Assembly: GCF_003290125.1 (NCBI RefSeq)
Contig: NZ_QMKH01000002.1
Location: forward strand, 372,001 to 436,000
DNA: 64,000 nt
Reading direction: 5' to 3'
Source: Microvirga flavescens
GTDB lineage: Bacteria; Pseudomonadota; Alphaproteobacteria; Rhizobiales; Beijerinckiaceae
The notes below the pieces were generated by a model. The model ran no database searches. It was not told where the DNA came from and was given only the letters and a program-made list of their open reading frames with translations. How positions within the stretch are numbered: the stretch's first letter is position 1; every line of letters begins with the position of its first letter. Below, one piece after another: positions 1 to 9,431 of this stretch. A program made the position numbers and the translations under genes.

Positions 1-1
1 G

Positions 2-934
2 CACCGCATCGTCCACGGCGGAAGGTTCTTCGACGGCCCCGTCCTCGTCGATGAAACCGTCCTGGAAAAACTCGAGACGCTGAAGCCGCTTGCCCCTCTT
101 CATCAGCCTCATAATCTGGAGCCAATCCACATTCTTAGCCGCCGTGCCCCAGATATTCCGCAAGTCGCGTGCTTCGATACCGCTTTTCATCGCAACCAGC
201 CTGAGATCGCGCAGCTCTTCGCCATCCCCCATGAGATGACGGAGGCGGGCGTGCTGCGCTACGGATTTCACGGCCTCTCTTATAGTTACATCTCGTCGGT
301 TCTCGCGGATTACGATTCCCGCCTGAAAACAGGCCGCGTCGTGGTGGCTCATTTAGGCAATGGCGCCAGCGTATGCGCGCTGAAGAACGGTAAAAGCATC
401 GCAACCAGCATGGGCTTTTCCGCCATCGACGGGTTGCCGATGGGCACGCGATGCGGCGCTCTCGATGTCGGCGTGGTGTTCTATATGCTCCGCGACATGA
501 AGCTCAATGCCGATGAGGTGGAGAAGATTCTCTACACCAAGTCAGGCCTCCTCGGAGTTTCGGGCCTCTCGAGCGACATGCGCACCTTGCGTTCGCAAGC
601 TTCAAGCAACCGAAACGCGCAGCGGGCTATCGACTTGTTCGTTTATCGGGTCACGCGCGAAATCGGCTCCCTGATCGCGGCACTCGGCGGCATCGATGGC
701 ATCGTTTTTACGGCAGGCATCGGAGAGAACGACGCGGCGACCCGCGCCGCTATTCTCGAGGATCTCACATGGGCCGGCTTCACGCTGGACGATACCGCAA
801 ACAGCTCTCACGCAACGCGGATCACCACCGGGTCGGCTCCGGGCGCATGGATCATCCCGACAAACGAGGAACTCGTCGTCGCGAGACAGATGAGTCAGGT
901 GCTGAGCGCAACAGCGCGCCGGCTGGCATCCTGA
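2..934 (+). CDS. ackA: Acetate/propionate kinase, 5' end cut by window edge
   Basis: Transfers phosphate between acetyl-phosphate and ADP, giving ATP and acetate. The frame is open from the window edge; 310 residues remain of about 400. Family motifs are visible: HRIVHGG at the very start, FDTAFH, YGFHGLS, HLGNGAS, and near the C-terminus FTAGIGEN. The ASKHA fold is therefore almost complete; only the N-terminal start is missing. It heads a tight plus-strand series that continues with a hypothetical protein, a DUF3141 protein and FabI. A phosphotransacetylase gene just upstream of the window would be expected but cannot be seen. Confidence 0.95.
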   Translation, partial: HRIVHGGRFFDGPVLVDETVLEKLETLKPLAPLHQPHNLEPIHILSRRAPDIPQVACFDTAFHRNQPEIAQLFAIPHEMTEAGVLRYGFHGLSYSYISSVLADYDSRLKTGRVVVAHLGNGASVCALKNGKSIATSMGFSAIDGLPMGTRCGALDVGVVFYMLRDMKLNADEVEKILYTKSGLLGVSGLSSDMRTLRSQASSNRNAQRAIDLFVYRVTREIGSLIAALGGIDGIVFTAGIGENDAATRAAILEDLTWAGFTLDDTANSSHATRITTGSAPGAWIIPTNEELVVARQMSQVLSATARRLAS

Positions 935-949
935 ACAACGGAGGTCTCT

Positions 950-1465
950 ATGGAAACGCTAAAGACACAGGGCATGAAACCACTTCTTGAGGAAGCCCTT
1001 GGCGATGAAAGCTTCATGTCCGCCATCGATCTGCGCAACTACATGACCGAAATGCAGATGGCGCGCGCCTCGAAGGCCGTCGACTCGATGGACCGCGCCG
1101 CCAAGGCGCGACAAGATATGGTCAAGACATTGACTCAGCCTGTCGACCTTACTCCCGAACGCCTGAAGGAGATCGGCCAGAACCTCCTGAACAAGCTGCG
1201 CACTGCGGCTCAGCGCGGCGAAACGGAGCTGATGGTCATGCGTTTTCCTGTCGATCTGTGCTCGGATCACGGGCGCGCCATCAACAACAGTGATCCGGAT
1301 TGGCCGCAAACGTTGACCGGCCGTCCTCGCCAGGCTTTCGAGCTGTGGCAAAATCAACTCAAGGCGGCTGGCTACAAGCTGAAAGCCCAGATCATCGAAT
1401 GGCCCGGCGGGATGCCCGGCGATGTCGGCTTTTTCCTGAGTTGGGGAACCGAGAAAGCGCTCTGA
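950..1465 (+). CDS. Hypothetical protein in the acetate kinase cluster
   Basis: Encodes 171 residues that I do not assign to a family. The ATG follows a good ribosome binding site (GGAGG, 8 bases upstream) and lies 15 bases after the acetate kinase stop. No signal peptide or membrane segment is visible. The first half is charged and likely helical (residues 20-95); the second half has a compact C-terminal part with WPGGMPGDVGFFLSWG near the end. The tight placement between acetate kinase and the DUF3141 gene suggests a role in the same acyl-phosphate or polyester metabolism. That role is inference only. Confidence 0.75.
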   Translation: METLKTQGMKPLLEEALGDESFMSAIDLRNYMTEMQMARASKAVDSMDRAAKARQDMVKTLTQPVDLTPERLKEIGQNLLNKLRTAAQRGETELMVMRFPVDLCSDHGRAINNSDPDWPQTLTGRPRQAFELWQNQLKAAGYKLKAQIIEWPGGMPGDVGFFLSWGTEKAL

Positions 1466-1498
1466 CGGACAAGGATCGAAACAACAAGGGGACACGAC

Positions 1499-3853
1499 AT
1501 GCCGCAGCCGACAGCCTCCTCATCTCTTTCCGCTTTGCCGCAGGTGCAAGGCAAGATCGCCGAGGTTTATCAAAAGAGGTGGCAGGCAGCATTTCAACGA
1601 TACACGGATGCGGCGAGCGCTGCCGGCCAAAGCTGGTCAAAGGCGATGGCCCCGTCGGCGGCCCCGCTCGAACTCTGGAAAGACGCGAGTTCCTATTGGA
1701 TCGATTTCGGCCAACGCTCGGTCTTGTTTTGGGATACGCTTCGTCAGCGCGGCAACAACTGGATCGAGCATGAGAAGGCGGGCAAGCCTCCCCTCCTCCA
1801 GTTCGAGTGGGACATGATTGCCGATGCGCGCGAGTTCGAACACCCCGTGAATTACGCGCTGGTGAGGATCATTCCCCCAAAGGGCGCCGAAACATCGCCT
1901 GACCGACGCCCCTTCGTCATCATTGATCCGCGCGCGGGGCATGGCCCCGGCATCGGTGGTTTCAAGCAGGACTCGGAGGTTGGCGTCGCTCTCGCAGCCG
2001 GTCATCCGGTCTACTTCGTTATCTTCTTCCCCGAACCCATACCAGGGCAAACGCTGGCCGATGTCTCACGCGCTGAGGCCGAATTTCTGAAGATCGTAAA
2101 AAAGCGTCATCCTGAAGCACGAAAGCCCGTCATCGTCGGCAACTGCCAGGGTGGCTGGGCCGCCATGCTCGTCGGCGCGCTCGATCCGGATCTTCCGGGA
2201 CCCATCGTCATCAATGGCGCGCCGATGTCCTACTGGGCCGGGAATGATGGCGAGAACCCGATGCGATATGCGGGAGGAATGCTTGGCGGAACATGGCCCG
2301 CTCTCCTTGCGAGCGATCTTGGCGGCGGGATCTTCGACGGCGCCTATCTCGTCGACAATTTTGAGTATCTCAATCCCGCGAACACGTTCTTCGATAAGTA
2401 CTATACGCTCTTTTCGAAGATCGACACCGAGCCGCAACGCTTTCTGGAGTTCGAGCGCTGGTGGGGCGGTTACTTCCTGATGGACCGGGATGAGATCAAG
2501 TGGATCGTCGAAAACCTTTTTGTCGGCAACAAGCTGGCGACAGGAAAAGCGGAATGGTCTGAAGGTCAAACTTACGATCTGCGGGATCTCAAATCTCCGA
2601 TCATCATCTTCGCTTCTCTGGGCGACAATATCACCCCGCCGCAACAGGCGTTCAACTGGGTCGCTGACCTTTACCCGACAACAGAGGCCCTCAAGGCCAA
2701 TGGACAGGTCATCGTCGGTCTGATGCACCGCAGCGTCGGACATCTCGGCATCTTCGTCTCCGGTCAGGTTGCCAAACGCGAGCATGCGCAGATCGTCGAT
2801 CTGATCGAGTACATCGAGCATTTGCCGCCGGGCCTTTATGGAATGAAGGTTGAGGAAAATCAGGTCGATGGCCGCGTCCAGTATGATGCTCTTCTGACAG
2901 AACTGCGGGTCGAGGACTTGCAGACCCTGCAGAAATATCATCGCAACGATGAGGTTCCATTTGAGGCGGTGGCGCAAACCTCTCAGATGAATGCAGCCCT
3001 TTATGAAAAGACCGTTCATCCCGTCATCGCACCGCTTGTTTCACCGGCGGCCGCCAAAGTTGCGCGCGGCATGCATCCGCAGCGCGTACAGCGATGGGCG
3101 ATTTCCGATCTCAATCCCTACATTCTTCCCGTCAAGGCATGGGCGGAATTCGTGCGGGCCAACAGAACCCCACGACAGGAAAGCGGCCCCGCTGCCGGAA
3201 CTGAGCACTGGCTTGCGGCGATGACGTCGGCTTCATGGGACTTGTTCAGGGACCTGCGCGACGCCACAGTGGAGAACATGTTCTTTTCCACCTACGCCCC
3301 CGTGAGCATCGCGGAGCACGGCGGCACGGGCGCAGTACAGCCTGCCGCCGAAAAACCGGTCAAGAACAAAACCATTCGCGAAGCGCTCTCTCACATCGGC
3401 GAAGGCAGCCTCACAAAAGCGCTCGTCCGCATGGCGCTTTTGATGAGAAGGGCCGGTCCGGGCCAGCGCCGACTCTCCACGATGAAGCATATGCGTGAAC
3501 TCGTTGGAGAGGACATTGGCCTCCTGAGCATGCCCGATGACTTGGCGCGCGAGATCATCCGCGAGCAGTCCTACATCGTGGACTATGAACCAGAGCAGGC
3601 CTTGGCGACATTACCCAAGATGCTTCTCGCGCATAACGATCGTGAAAATGCGCTCGCCATTTTCAAGCGCCTTGCAACCGGGATTGGAGCCACACCGGAC
3701 CAGATCGCCCTGTATGAAGACTTCCGCCGCTTGCTTGATGACGGGGAGACGCATCACGCAAGAGCAACGGTGCCTCATCTTGTCCATCCGCAAAAGCGAG
3801 AGAGCCCGCATCGCGTTCGCCAGAGCAACAAGCGCGCGAGGACTCACCAATGA
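1499..3853 (+). CDS. DUF3141 protein, PHA-synthase-like alpha/beta hydrolase
   Basis: Encodes 784 residues. The central part (about 110-425) is an alpha/beta-hydrolase fold resembling class I/III polyhydroxyalkanoate synthases: nucleophile elbow GNCQGGW with Cys216 instead of Ser, then candidate Asp376 (SLGDN) and His415 (GHLGIFV). PHA synthases use the same Cys-Asp-His triad, so acyl-thioester chemistry is likely. The DUF3141 C-terminal half (430-784) has no function known to me. No signal peptide. The stop overlaps the fabI start by 4 bases (ATGA), implying translational coupling. The substrate is unknown; it could be a polyester synthase relative or an acyltransferase. Confidence 0.85.
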   Translation: MPQPTASSSLSALPQVQGKIAEVYQKRWQAAFQRYTDAASAAGQSWSKAMAPSAAPLELWKDASSYWIDFGQRSVLFWDTLRQRGNNWIEHEKAGKPPLLQFEWDMIADAREFEHPVNYALVRIIPPKGAETSPDRRPFVIIDPRAGHGPGIGGFKQDSEVGVALAAGHPVYFVIFFPEPIPGQTLADVSRAEAEFLKIVKKRHPEARKPVIVGNCQGGWAAMLVGALDPDLPGPIVINGAPMSYWAGNDGENPMRYAGGMLGGTWPALLASDLGGGIFDGAYLVDNFEYLNPANTFFDKYYTLFSKIDTEPQRFLEFERWWGGYFLMDRDEIKWIVENLFVGNKLATGKAEWSEGQTYDLRDLKSPIIIFASLGDNITPPQQAFNWVADLYPTTEALKANGQVIVGLMHRSVGHLGIFVSGQVAKREHAQIVDLIEYIEHLPPGLYGMKVEENQVDGRVQYDALLTELRVEDLQTLQKYHRNDEVPFEAVAQTSQMNAALYEKTVHPVIAPLVSPAAAKVARGMHPQRVQRWAISDLNPYILPVKAWAEFVRANRTPRQESGPAAGTEHWLAAMTSASWDLFRDLRDATVENMFFSTYAPVSIAEHGGTGAVQPAAEKPVKNKTIREALSHIGEGSLTKALVRMALLMRRAGPGQRRLSTMKHMRELVGEDIGLLSMPDDLAREIIREQSYIVDYEPEQALATLPKMLLAHNDRENALAIFKRLATGIGATPDQIALYEDFRRLLDDGETHHARATVPHLVHPQKRESPHRVRQSNKRARTHQ

Positions 3854-4656
3854 ACGTCAAGCCGATCCCCTCAGACCTTGTGCCGCAGGAAGAGAGGATT
3901 CTGCACGGGCAACGTGCGTTGATCCTCGGCATCGCAAACGAGAATTCCATTGCCTATGGCTGCGCGAAAGTCTTCCGCAGGCTCGGCGCGGACCTCGCCG
4001 TCACCTATCTCAACGAGAAGGCGCGGTCGTATGTCGAGCCTCTCGCCAATGAGCTTGGCGCGTCGATCTTCGCACCGTGCGATGTCGGGCGGGAAGGCGA
4101 ACTCGAGGCCGTGTTCCAGCGCATCCGCAACGAATGGGGCGGCCTCGACATCGCGTTACATTCGATTGCCTTCGCCCCGAAGGAGGATCTTCAGGGCCGC
4201 CTTGTGGACAGCTCCCCCGAAGGCTTCAAGACTGCAATGGACATCTCCTGCCATTCCTTCGTTCGCATGGCGCGCCTGGCCGAACCGCTGATGGACAATG
4301 GCGGTACCCTTCTCGCCATGAGCTATCACGGCGCCAACAAGGTCGTTCCGAACTACAATCTCATGGGACCGGTCAAAGCCGCGCTGGAATGCGCCGTCCG
4401 CTATCTCGCCTATGAACTCGGCGAGAAGAACATCACGGTTCATGCGGTATCGCCGGGACCGCTCAAAACACGCGCGGCCTCAGGCCTCAAGGACTTTGAC
4501 CTCCTTCTTGCCGAGGCGAGCGAGCGGGCGCCTATCGGCGAGCTAGTGGACATCGACGACGTTGGGCTCACCACCGCCTATCTTGCAACGCCCTATGCGC
4601 GACGGCTGACAGGAATGACGATCTATGTGGATGGTGGCCTCAGCATCATGGCGTAG
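3850..4656 (+). CDS. fabI: Enoyl-[acyl-carrier-protein] reductase FabI
   Basis: NAD(P)H-dependent reductase (268 residues) for the last step of the fatty-acid elongation cycle, cytosolic. It shows the divergent SDR cofactor motif of FabI (GIANENSIAYG near residue 27), the catalytic Tyr-x6-Lys of the family (YNLMGPVK), and the C-terminal TGMTIYVDGGLSIMA. Length is normal. Its start overlaps the DUF3141 stop. Alphaproteobacteria often carry several FabI paralogues, and placement beside acetate kinase and a PHA-synthase-like gene suggests a specialised copy rather than the housekeeping one; that is inference. Confidence 0.93.
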   Translation: MNVKPIPSDLVPQEERILHGQRALILGIANENSIAYGCAKVFRRLGADLAVTYLNEKARSYVEPLANELGASIFAPCDVGREGELEAVFQRIRNEWGGLDIALHSIAFAPKEDLQGRLVDSSPEGFKTAMDISCHSFVRMARLAEPLMDNGGTLLAMSYHGANKVVPNYNLMGPVKAALECAVRYLAYELGEKNITVHAVSPGPLKTRAASGLKDFDLLLAEASERAPIGELVDIDDVGLTTAYLATPYARRLTGMTIYVDGGLSIMA

Positions 4657-4698
4657 TATGTGGCGCGGCCCCTATCGCTTCCGGAACGAGGCTCGGGG

Positions 4699-5346
4699 AT
4701 GAAGACGATTTCACTTCACGACGCGGTAGCGATCATCCCCGATGGGGCGAGCCTGATGATCGGCGGTTTCATGGGCGTGGGAACGCCGGAGGCGGTGATC
4801 GATGAAATCCTCCGACAGAAAAAGAGCCATCTCACTGTCATCGCCAACGATACAGCTTCTCCCGGCATCGGGATCGGCAAGCTTGTCACCGCTCGCCTTT
4901 TAAGCAAGGTCATCGTCAGTCATATCGGCCTCAACCCGGAAACCCAGCAACAGATGATGGCTGGCGATCTGCAGGTCGATCTCGTTCCTCAGGGGACTCT
5001 GGTGGAGCGCATCCGCGCCGGCGGTTGCGGCCTCGGCGGTATTTTGACCCCCACAGGAATCGGAACGGTTGTCGAGGAGGGCAAGAGTAAGATCACGGTC
5101 AATGGGCGCGAGTACCTGCTGGAAGTTGCCTTACGTGCGGATTTCGCACTGATCCACGCATTCCTGGCCGACTACATCGGGAATCTCGCCTACGCGCTCA
5201 CGGCACGGAACTTCAATCCGTTGATGGCGCTGGCCACGGACACGGTTATCGCAAACGCGGATAACATCGTTCCGGTCGGCGTTGTTGCGCCGGACCATGT
5301 CGTCACTCCGGCTCCTGTCGTCGATTATCTCATCGCAAAGGCATGA
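4699..5346 (+). CDS. CoA transferase subunit A (acetoacetate/3-oxoacid type)
   Basis: Alpha subunit, 215 residues, of a two-subunit family I CoA transferase (AtoD/ScoA-like) that moves CoA between acetate or succinate and a 3-oxoacid. It has the N-terminal glycine-rich GASLMIGGFMGVGTPEAVI and the family segments GLGGILTPTGIGT and ADFALIHAFLADYIGNLAY. The start at MKTISLHDAV was chosen over an in-frame ATG 39 bases upstream because it matches the usual N-terminus. The B subunit follows after 3 bases. Together with acetate kinase it could interconvert acetyl-phosphate, acetate and acetoacetyl-CoA. Confidence 0.9.
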   Translation: MKTISLHDAVAIIPDGASLMIGGFMGVGTPEAVIDEILRQKKSHLTVIANDTASPGIGIGKLVTARLLSKVIVSHIGLNPETQQQMMAGDLQVDLVPQGTLVERIRAGGCGLGGILTPTGIGTVVEEGKSKITVNGREYLLEVALRADFALIHAFLADYIGNLAYALTARNFNPLMALATDTVIANADNIVPVGVVAPDHVVTPAPVVDYLIAKA

Positions 5347-5349
5347 CGC

Positions 5350-6018
5350 ATGGACGCGCAAACCATCATTGCCAAGCGCATTGCCCGGGAGCTTCGGGAC
5401 GGCATGCTCGTTAACCTAGGCATCGGTATCCCGACGCTGGTGGCGAACTTCGTGCCGGATGGAATCCATGTCTTCTTCCAATCGGAAAATGGCCTCATCG
5501 GCACGGGTCCGATCCCCGAACAAGGCATGGCACTGCCATGGTTGACGGATGCGGGCGGACGGCCTGTCACGGCGCTGCCGGGAGCATCGACATTCGATAG
5601 CGCCATGTCTTTCGCGCTTATCCGCGGTGGGCATCTTGACCTGACGGTGCTTGGCGGATTGCAAGTCGACCGACGCGGGCTTCTCGCGAACTGGATGATC
5701 CCCGGCAAGATGGTGCCCGGCATGGGCGGAGCGATGGATCTCGTCACGGGAGCAAAGCGCGTTGTCGTGGCGATGCAGCACACCGCCAAGGGAAAATCGA
5801 AGATTGTTGATGCCCTTTCGCTGCCCCTGACATCGACCCGCCCGGTAGACCTCGTGGTGACAGAGCTTGCCGCGATCGCGTTTCAGGATGGCCGAGCGAC
5901 TCTGATGGAAATAGCGGACGGCGTGAGCGTCGAAGAGGTTCTTGCAGCGACGGAAGCCGATCTCTTCGTGCCTGACAACGTCCCGCGAATGGCACTCGAA
6001 CCTCGGACAGAGCCCTGA
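5350..6018 (+). CDS. CoA transferase subunit B (acetoacetate/3-oxoacid type)
   Basis: Beta subunit, 222 residues, AtoA/ScoB-like. It carries the catalytic glutamate motif SENGLIGTGP, which forms the covalent glutamyl-CoA intermediate, and the GGHLDLTVLGGLQVD and NWMIPGKMVPGMGGAMDLV segments of the family. Its stop overlaps the start of the next gene (TGATG), so the transporter downstream is probably co-translated. The exact acyl substrate cannot be read from the sequence. Confidence 0.92.
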   Translation: MDAQTIIAKRIARELRDGMLVNLGIGIPTLVANFVPDGIHVFFQSENGLIGTGPIPEQGMALPWLTDAGGRPVTALPGASTFDSAMSFALIRGGHLDLTVLGGLQVDRRGLLANWMIPGKMVPGMGGAMDLVTGAKRVVVAMQHTAKGKSKIVDALSLPLTSTRPVDLVVTELAAIAFQDGRATLMEIADGVSVEEVLAATEADLFVPDNVPRMALEPRTEP

Positions 6019-6869
6019 TGAACCCGGATCAGGTGATCGGCATTCTCGTCACCGTCACGCTGGTCGAGTTGATGGTCGCGACAGGATTGGGCGTCCAGGT
6101 TGAGGCTGTGATTGCGGCGGCGAGCGACTGGCGGCTGATGCTGCGCGCAGGGTTCGCTAACTACGTGGTCGTGCCCGCGATGACTGTTGTACTCCTGCGC
6201 TTGTTTCATGCCGAGCCTACGGTCGCCTTCGGCTTCATGATCCTCGCCGTCTGCCCCGGTGCGCCCTACGGCCCGGCGCTGACGGCCATCGCTCAAGGCA
6301 ACACGGCGACTTCGGTGGGGTTGATGGCCCTTCTGGCCGCTTCATCCGTTTTCATTGCACCGCTGCTTTTGCCCGCCCTTCTGCCACTGACCACCGGCGA
6401 AACGGCGGTGACGGTGGATACCCTCGGCATGCTCAAGGCGATGTTCCTGATTCAGCTTCTTCCCCTCGGTATAGGCCTTGCGGCAAGGCACTGGCTTCCG
6501 GATCTCGCGGCCCGCCTGGTCAAGCCCGCTGTCACGCTGAGCAAGGTTCTCAATGCGGCGACGTTTACCCTCCTCATCGCCGTTGAGTTTCGCCCACTCC
6601 TGCATGTCACGGGTCTTGGAATTCTCGGCATGCTGGCATTGCTCGGTCTCAGCCTCGCTGCCGGCTGGCTGGCTGGCGGCAAGAGAGATCCTGACTGCAA
6701 GGCGGTCGCCCTGACCACCGCAATTCGCAATGTCGGGCTCGGCCTGACCATCACGGCGGGGGGCGCCTTTGCTGGCACATCCGCCGCCACCGCCGTCCTG
6801 GCTTACGGGCTCGTGCAATTGCTGGGCTCTCTTCTGCCTGCGCTGTGGTGGCGCCGCACGCCGCCCTGA
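6018..6869 (+). CDS. Bile acid:sodium symporter-like (BASS family) membrane protein
   Basis: Hydrophobic protein of 283 residues with about nine or ten predicted membrane helices, resembling BASS/SBF-type transporters: conserved VCPGAPYGPALT in the middle and TTAIRNVGLGLTI near residue 240. Such carriers import organic anions with sodium; the substrate here is unknown. It shares the stop/start overlap with the CoA transferase B subunit, so a small carboxylate feeding the CoA transferase is an attractive but unproven substrate. No signal peptide beyond the first helix. Confidence 0.75.
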   Translation: MNPDQVIGILVTVTLVELMVATGLGVQVEAVIAAASDWRLMLRAGFANYVVVPAMTVVLLRLFHAEPTVAFGFMILAVCPGAPYGPALTAIAQGNTATSVGLMALLAASSVFIAPLLLPALLPLTTGETAVTVDTLGMLKAMFLIQLLPLGIGLAARHWLPDLAARLVKPAVTLSKVLNAATFTLLIAVEFRPLLHVTGLGILGMLALLGLSLAAGWLAGGKRDPDCKAVALTTAIRNVGLGLTITAGGAFAGTSAATAVLAYGLVQLLGSLLPALWWRRTPP

Positions 6870-6969
6870 AGCTCGCACGCGGCGCACACGCCCCCCCTTC
6901 CTATTATCTCCGGCTGCGCCAGATTCTGAGTACAAGCCACGCTTCAGTTCGCCACACGGAGGAGCAACT

Positions 6970-7803
6970 ATGAAACAGAAGCGTTCCTTAAAAAGAAAGG
7001 GAGAGGATGACGATGCTGCCGTGCCCAAGAAGATGAAGCGCAAGGAGTTCGAGAGCGAGCTGAGGAAGCTCCAGACCGAACTGGTGCGCCTGCAGACCTG
7101 GGTCAAAGAAACGGGTGCGAAGATCATCGTGATCTTTGAGGGCCGGGATACCGCCGGCAAGGGCGGCGTCATCAGCCGCATCACGCAACGGGTCAGTCCT
7201 CGGATCTTTCGGCATGTGGCGCTTCCGGCTCCGACGGAACGGGAGAAGACCCAGCTTTACATCCAGCGCTATGTCGCCCAGTTCCCCGCCGCCGGTGAGG
7301 TCGTTCTGTTCGACCGCTCCTGGTACAACCGCGCCGGCGTCGAGCGGGTCATGGGCTTTTGCAGCGATGCCGAATATCAGCGCTTCATCCGCCTCGCGCC
7401 GTCCGTCGAGCGTGAGCTGGTGAACAACGGCTTCATTCTCCTCAAGTACTTCCTCGATGTGAGCCAGGAGGAGCAGCTGAAGCGCTTTTCCGACCGCATC
7501 GACGATCCGGTCAAGCACTGGAAGCTCAGCCCGATGGACACAGAGTCGGTGCGCCGCTGGTGGGACTACACGGCCGCCTACCAGGACATGTTGCGCGATA
7601 CCGACACGCCGGAAAGCCCCTGGTACATCGTTCCCGCCGACAACAAGCGGCGCGCGAGGCTCAACCTCATCTCGCACATGCTGAGCATGATCCCTTACAA
7701 GAAGATCAAGCTCGACCTTCCCAAGATTCCAAAGTCCCAGCCCAGGCCCAAAGGTGCTTCTGAAGGGCTGCCGGCAATTCACGTTGTGCCGTCCGTCTAT
7801 TGA
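6970..7803 (+). CDS. ppk2: Polyphosphate kinase 2 (PPK2 family)
   Basis: Encodes 277 residues. It catalyses reversible phosphate transfer between inorganic polyphosphate and nucleotides. Walker A-like GRDTAGKGG at 58-66, the lid and second motif FDRSWYNR near 117, and KHWKLSPMD are diagnostic for PPK2. The start is the ATG after CACGGAGGAG, giving an unusually lysine-rich N-terminus (MKQKRSLKRKGEDDD), typical of class I PPK2. A longer open frame upstream lacks these family features. It is followed by an epsilon-subunit-like gene. Confidence 0.95.
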   Translation: MKQKRSLKRKGEDDDAAVPKKMKRKEFESELRKLQTELVRLQTWVKETGAKIIVIFEGRDTAGKGGVISRITQRVSPRIFRHVALPAPTEREKTQLYIQRYVAQFPAAGEVVLFDRSWYNRAGVERVMGFCSDAEYQRFIRLAPSVERELVNNGFILLKYFLDVSQEEQLKRFSDRIDDPVKHWKLSPMDTESVRRWWDYTAAYQDMLRDTDTPESPWYIVPADNKRRARLNLISHMLSMIPYKKIKLDLPKIPKSQPRPKGASEGLPAIHVVPSVY

Positions 7804-7838
7804 GGATGGCAGATGCAACAGGCAAGGAGGCGCCAAGC

Positions 7839-8240
7839 ATGGCCGATATCATGTTCGAGCTGGTATCCCCCGAGCGCGTTATCTTCTCCGGCGTCGTGCG
7901 GGCCGTGATGTTGCCCGCAATCGCCGGCGATATGACCATCATGGCTGGGCACGAGCCGACGATCGCAGGGCTGCAGTCCGGGTTCATCACGGTCACTGAT
8001 GTACGTGAGCATGGGCATCGCGCTTTCATTCGTGGAGGCTTTGCCGAGATTACAGGCGAGAGCGTCACGGTTCTGGCCGATTGGGTTCTTCCGCCGGATG
8101 AGCTCACCCGGGAACGCCTGCATGAAGAGGTCGTTCGCCTGGAAACGCTGCGCGAGGTGACCCGCGATGACATCTCGCGCCGCGATCTGGATTTCGCCTT
8201 AAGCAGGCTGAAGCAGATGCGGGTGACGCTTTCGTTCTAG
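7839..8240 (+). CDS. Orphan F-type ATP synthase epsilon subunit-like protein
   Basis: Encodes 133 residues matching AtpC in order: N-terminal beta-sandwich (FELVSPERVIFSG, LPAIAGDMTIMAGHEPTIAGL, GGFAEITGESVTVLAD) then a helical C-terminal hairpin. The ATG at 7839 was chosen because it has a strong SD (AAGGAGG, 7824-7830) at the right distance; an ATG at 7806 would leave no SD. No other ATP synthase genes are nearby, so this is not the main atp operon. It sits 35 bases after ppk2, suggesting a linked energy or nucleotide role. It may be a paralogue regulating the ATPase; this is inference. Confidence 0.85.
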   Translation: MADIMFELVSPERVIFSGVVRAVMLPAIAGDMTIMAGHEPTIAGLQSGFITVTDVREHGHRAFIRGGFAEITGESVTVLADWVLPPDELTRERLHEEVVRLETLREVTRDDISRRDLDFALSRLKQMRVTLSF

Positions 8241-8323
8241 CGGGAATGCCGGAATTATGGCCATACTGACGATATGGCCGCAACATACGAGGCCCGAAGG
8301 GGCCGATGGTCTTGGAGGCTGTG

Positions 8324-9427
8324 ATGCGTGTTGTCAGTTGCGTCGTTGTGTTGTGTGGACTTGTTCTTCCGGCGCATGCGCAGCAGGCGCCTCCCTCAAC
8401 CGTTCCCGTCGGCGTCATCATCGCCGAGCGCAAGCCCATCTCCAAGAACGCTGAATTTGTCGGGCGCATCGAGGCGCCGGATCGCGTCGAGATCAGAGCC
8501 AGGGTGAAGGGCTTCCTCGAGGACGTGCTCTTCACGGAAGGGGATGTCGTCCGCGCAGGCGATCCTCTTTACCGCATAGAGCAAGGGTTGTTCGAGGCCG
8601 ATGTTCAACAGGCACAGGGCGCTCTTGAGCGCAGCAAGGCGGCGCACACTCTTTCCGTGATCCAGTTGCAGCGCGCCGAAGATCTTTTGGCGAAGAACGC
8701 GGGAACGGCTGTCGCCCGCGACCAGGCGAAAGCCCTCGAAGAGCAGGCTAAGGGAGCGGTTACCTCCGATGAGGCCAACCTGCGCACCGCACAAATCAAT
8801 CTTGGCTATACCAACATCACCGCGCCGATCGCCGGGCGGATAGGCCGCTCCAATGTCACGAAAGGCAACGTCGTCGGGCCCGACAGCGGCGTTCTGGTAA
8901 CAATCGTGAGCCAGGACCCGATGTATGTGACATTTCCCATCAGCCAGCGCGACCTTCTGGGGCGAACGCAAGCCGCGCGTCAGACCGACCCGAAGGGCGT
9001 CGACGTCCGGATACGCTTCTCCGACGGAACAGTTTACGACCAGATCGGCAGGTTGAACTTTCTCGACGTCTCGGTTGAACACACCACCGACACATTGACC
9101 GCCCGCGCCACGATTCCAAACCCGAAAGGGGTTCTTACAGACGGCCAGCTCGTGCGCGTTATTCTGGAATCCGAAGCGCCGGAAGAAAAAGTCGTGATCC
9201 CGCAAGCGGCCCTCATCGCCGATCAGGCCGGCGTTTACGTCTTCGTCGTCGAGGACGGCAAGGCCGCCATACGGCGGATCAAGGTCGGCGGTGAATTCGG
9301 TTCTGGAATGATCGTCCAGGAAGGTCTGTCGCCGGGCGATCAGGTCATCGTGGAGGGACTCCAGAGCGTTCGCGCCGGCCTCCCTGTGCGCGCCAATCCG
9401 ATATCCTCGACACCGGGTGGGATCTGA
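8324..9427 (+). CDS. RND efflux periplasmic adaptor (membrane fusion protein)
   Basis: Encodes 367 residues with an N-terminal signal peptide ending at AHA-QQ; no lipobox cysteine at the cleavage site, so it is probably tethered by other means or soluble. It shows the HlyD/AcrA order: a lipoyl half ([19 protein letters not shown]), an alpha-helical hairpin (about 95-150), [13 protein letters not shown], and a C-terminal barrel. The start was placed at the second ATG, 8324, behind GGAGG. It precedes its pump by 4 bases. The outer-membrane channel gene is not in this window. Confidence 0.92.
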   Translation: MRVVSCVVVLCGLVLPAHAQQAPPSTVPVGVIIAERKPISKNAEFVGRIEAPDRVEIRARVKGFLEDVLFTEGDVVRAGDPLYRIEQGLFEADVQQAQGALERSKAAHTLSVIQLQRAEDLLAKNAGTAVARDQAKALEEQAKGAVTSDEANLRTAQINLGYTNITAPIAGRIGRSNVTKGNVVGPDSGVLVTIVSQDPMYVTFPISQRDLLGRTQAARQTDPKGVDVRIRFSDGTVYDQIGRLNFLDVSVEHTTDTLTARATIPNPKGVLTDGQLVRVILESEAPEEKVVIPQAALIADQAGVYVFVVEDGKAAIRRIKVGGEFGSGMIVQEGLSPGDQVIVEGLQSVRAGLPVRANPISSTPGGI

Positions 9428-9431
9428 GCCG

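Noticed and set aside
6769..6969. Upstream extension of polyphosphate kinase 2
   Set aside because: Antisense-free but overlaps the end of the BASS gene and lacks conservation; the ATG at 6970 has a strong SD and the typical lysine-rich start.
8257..8454. Plus-strand frame of 65 codons before the RND adaptor
   Set aside because: Overlaps the adaptor's signal peptide in another frame, no SD.
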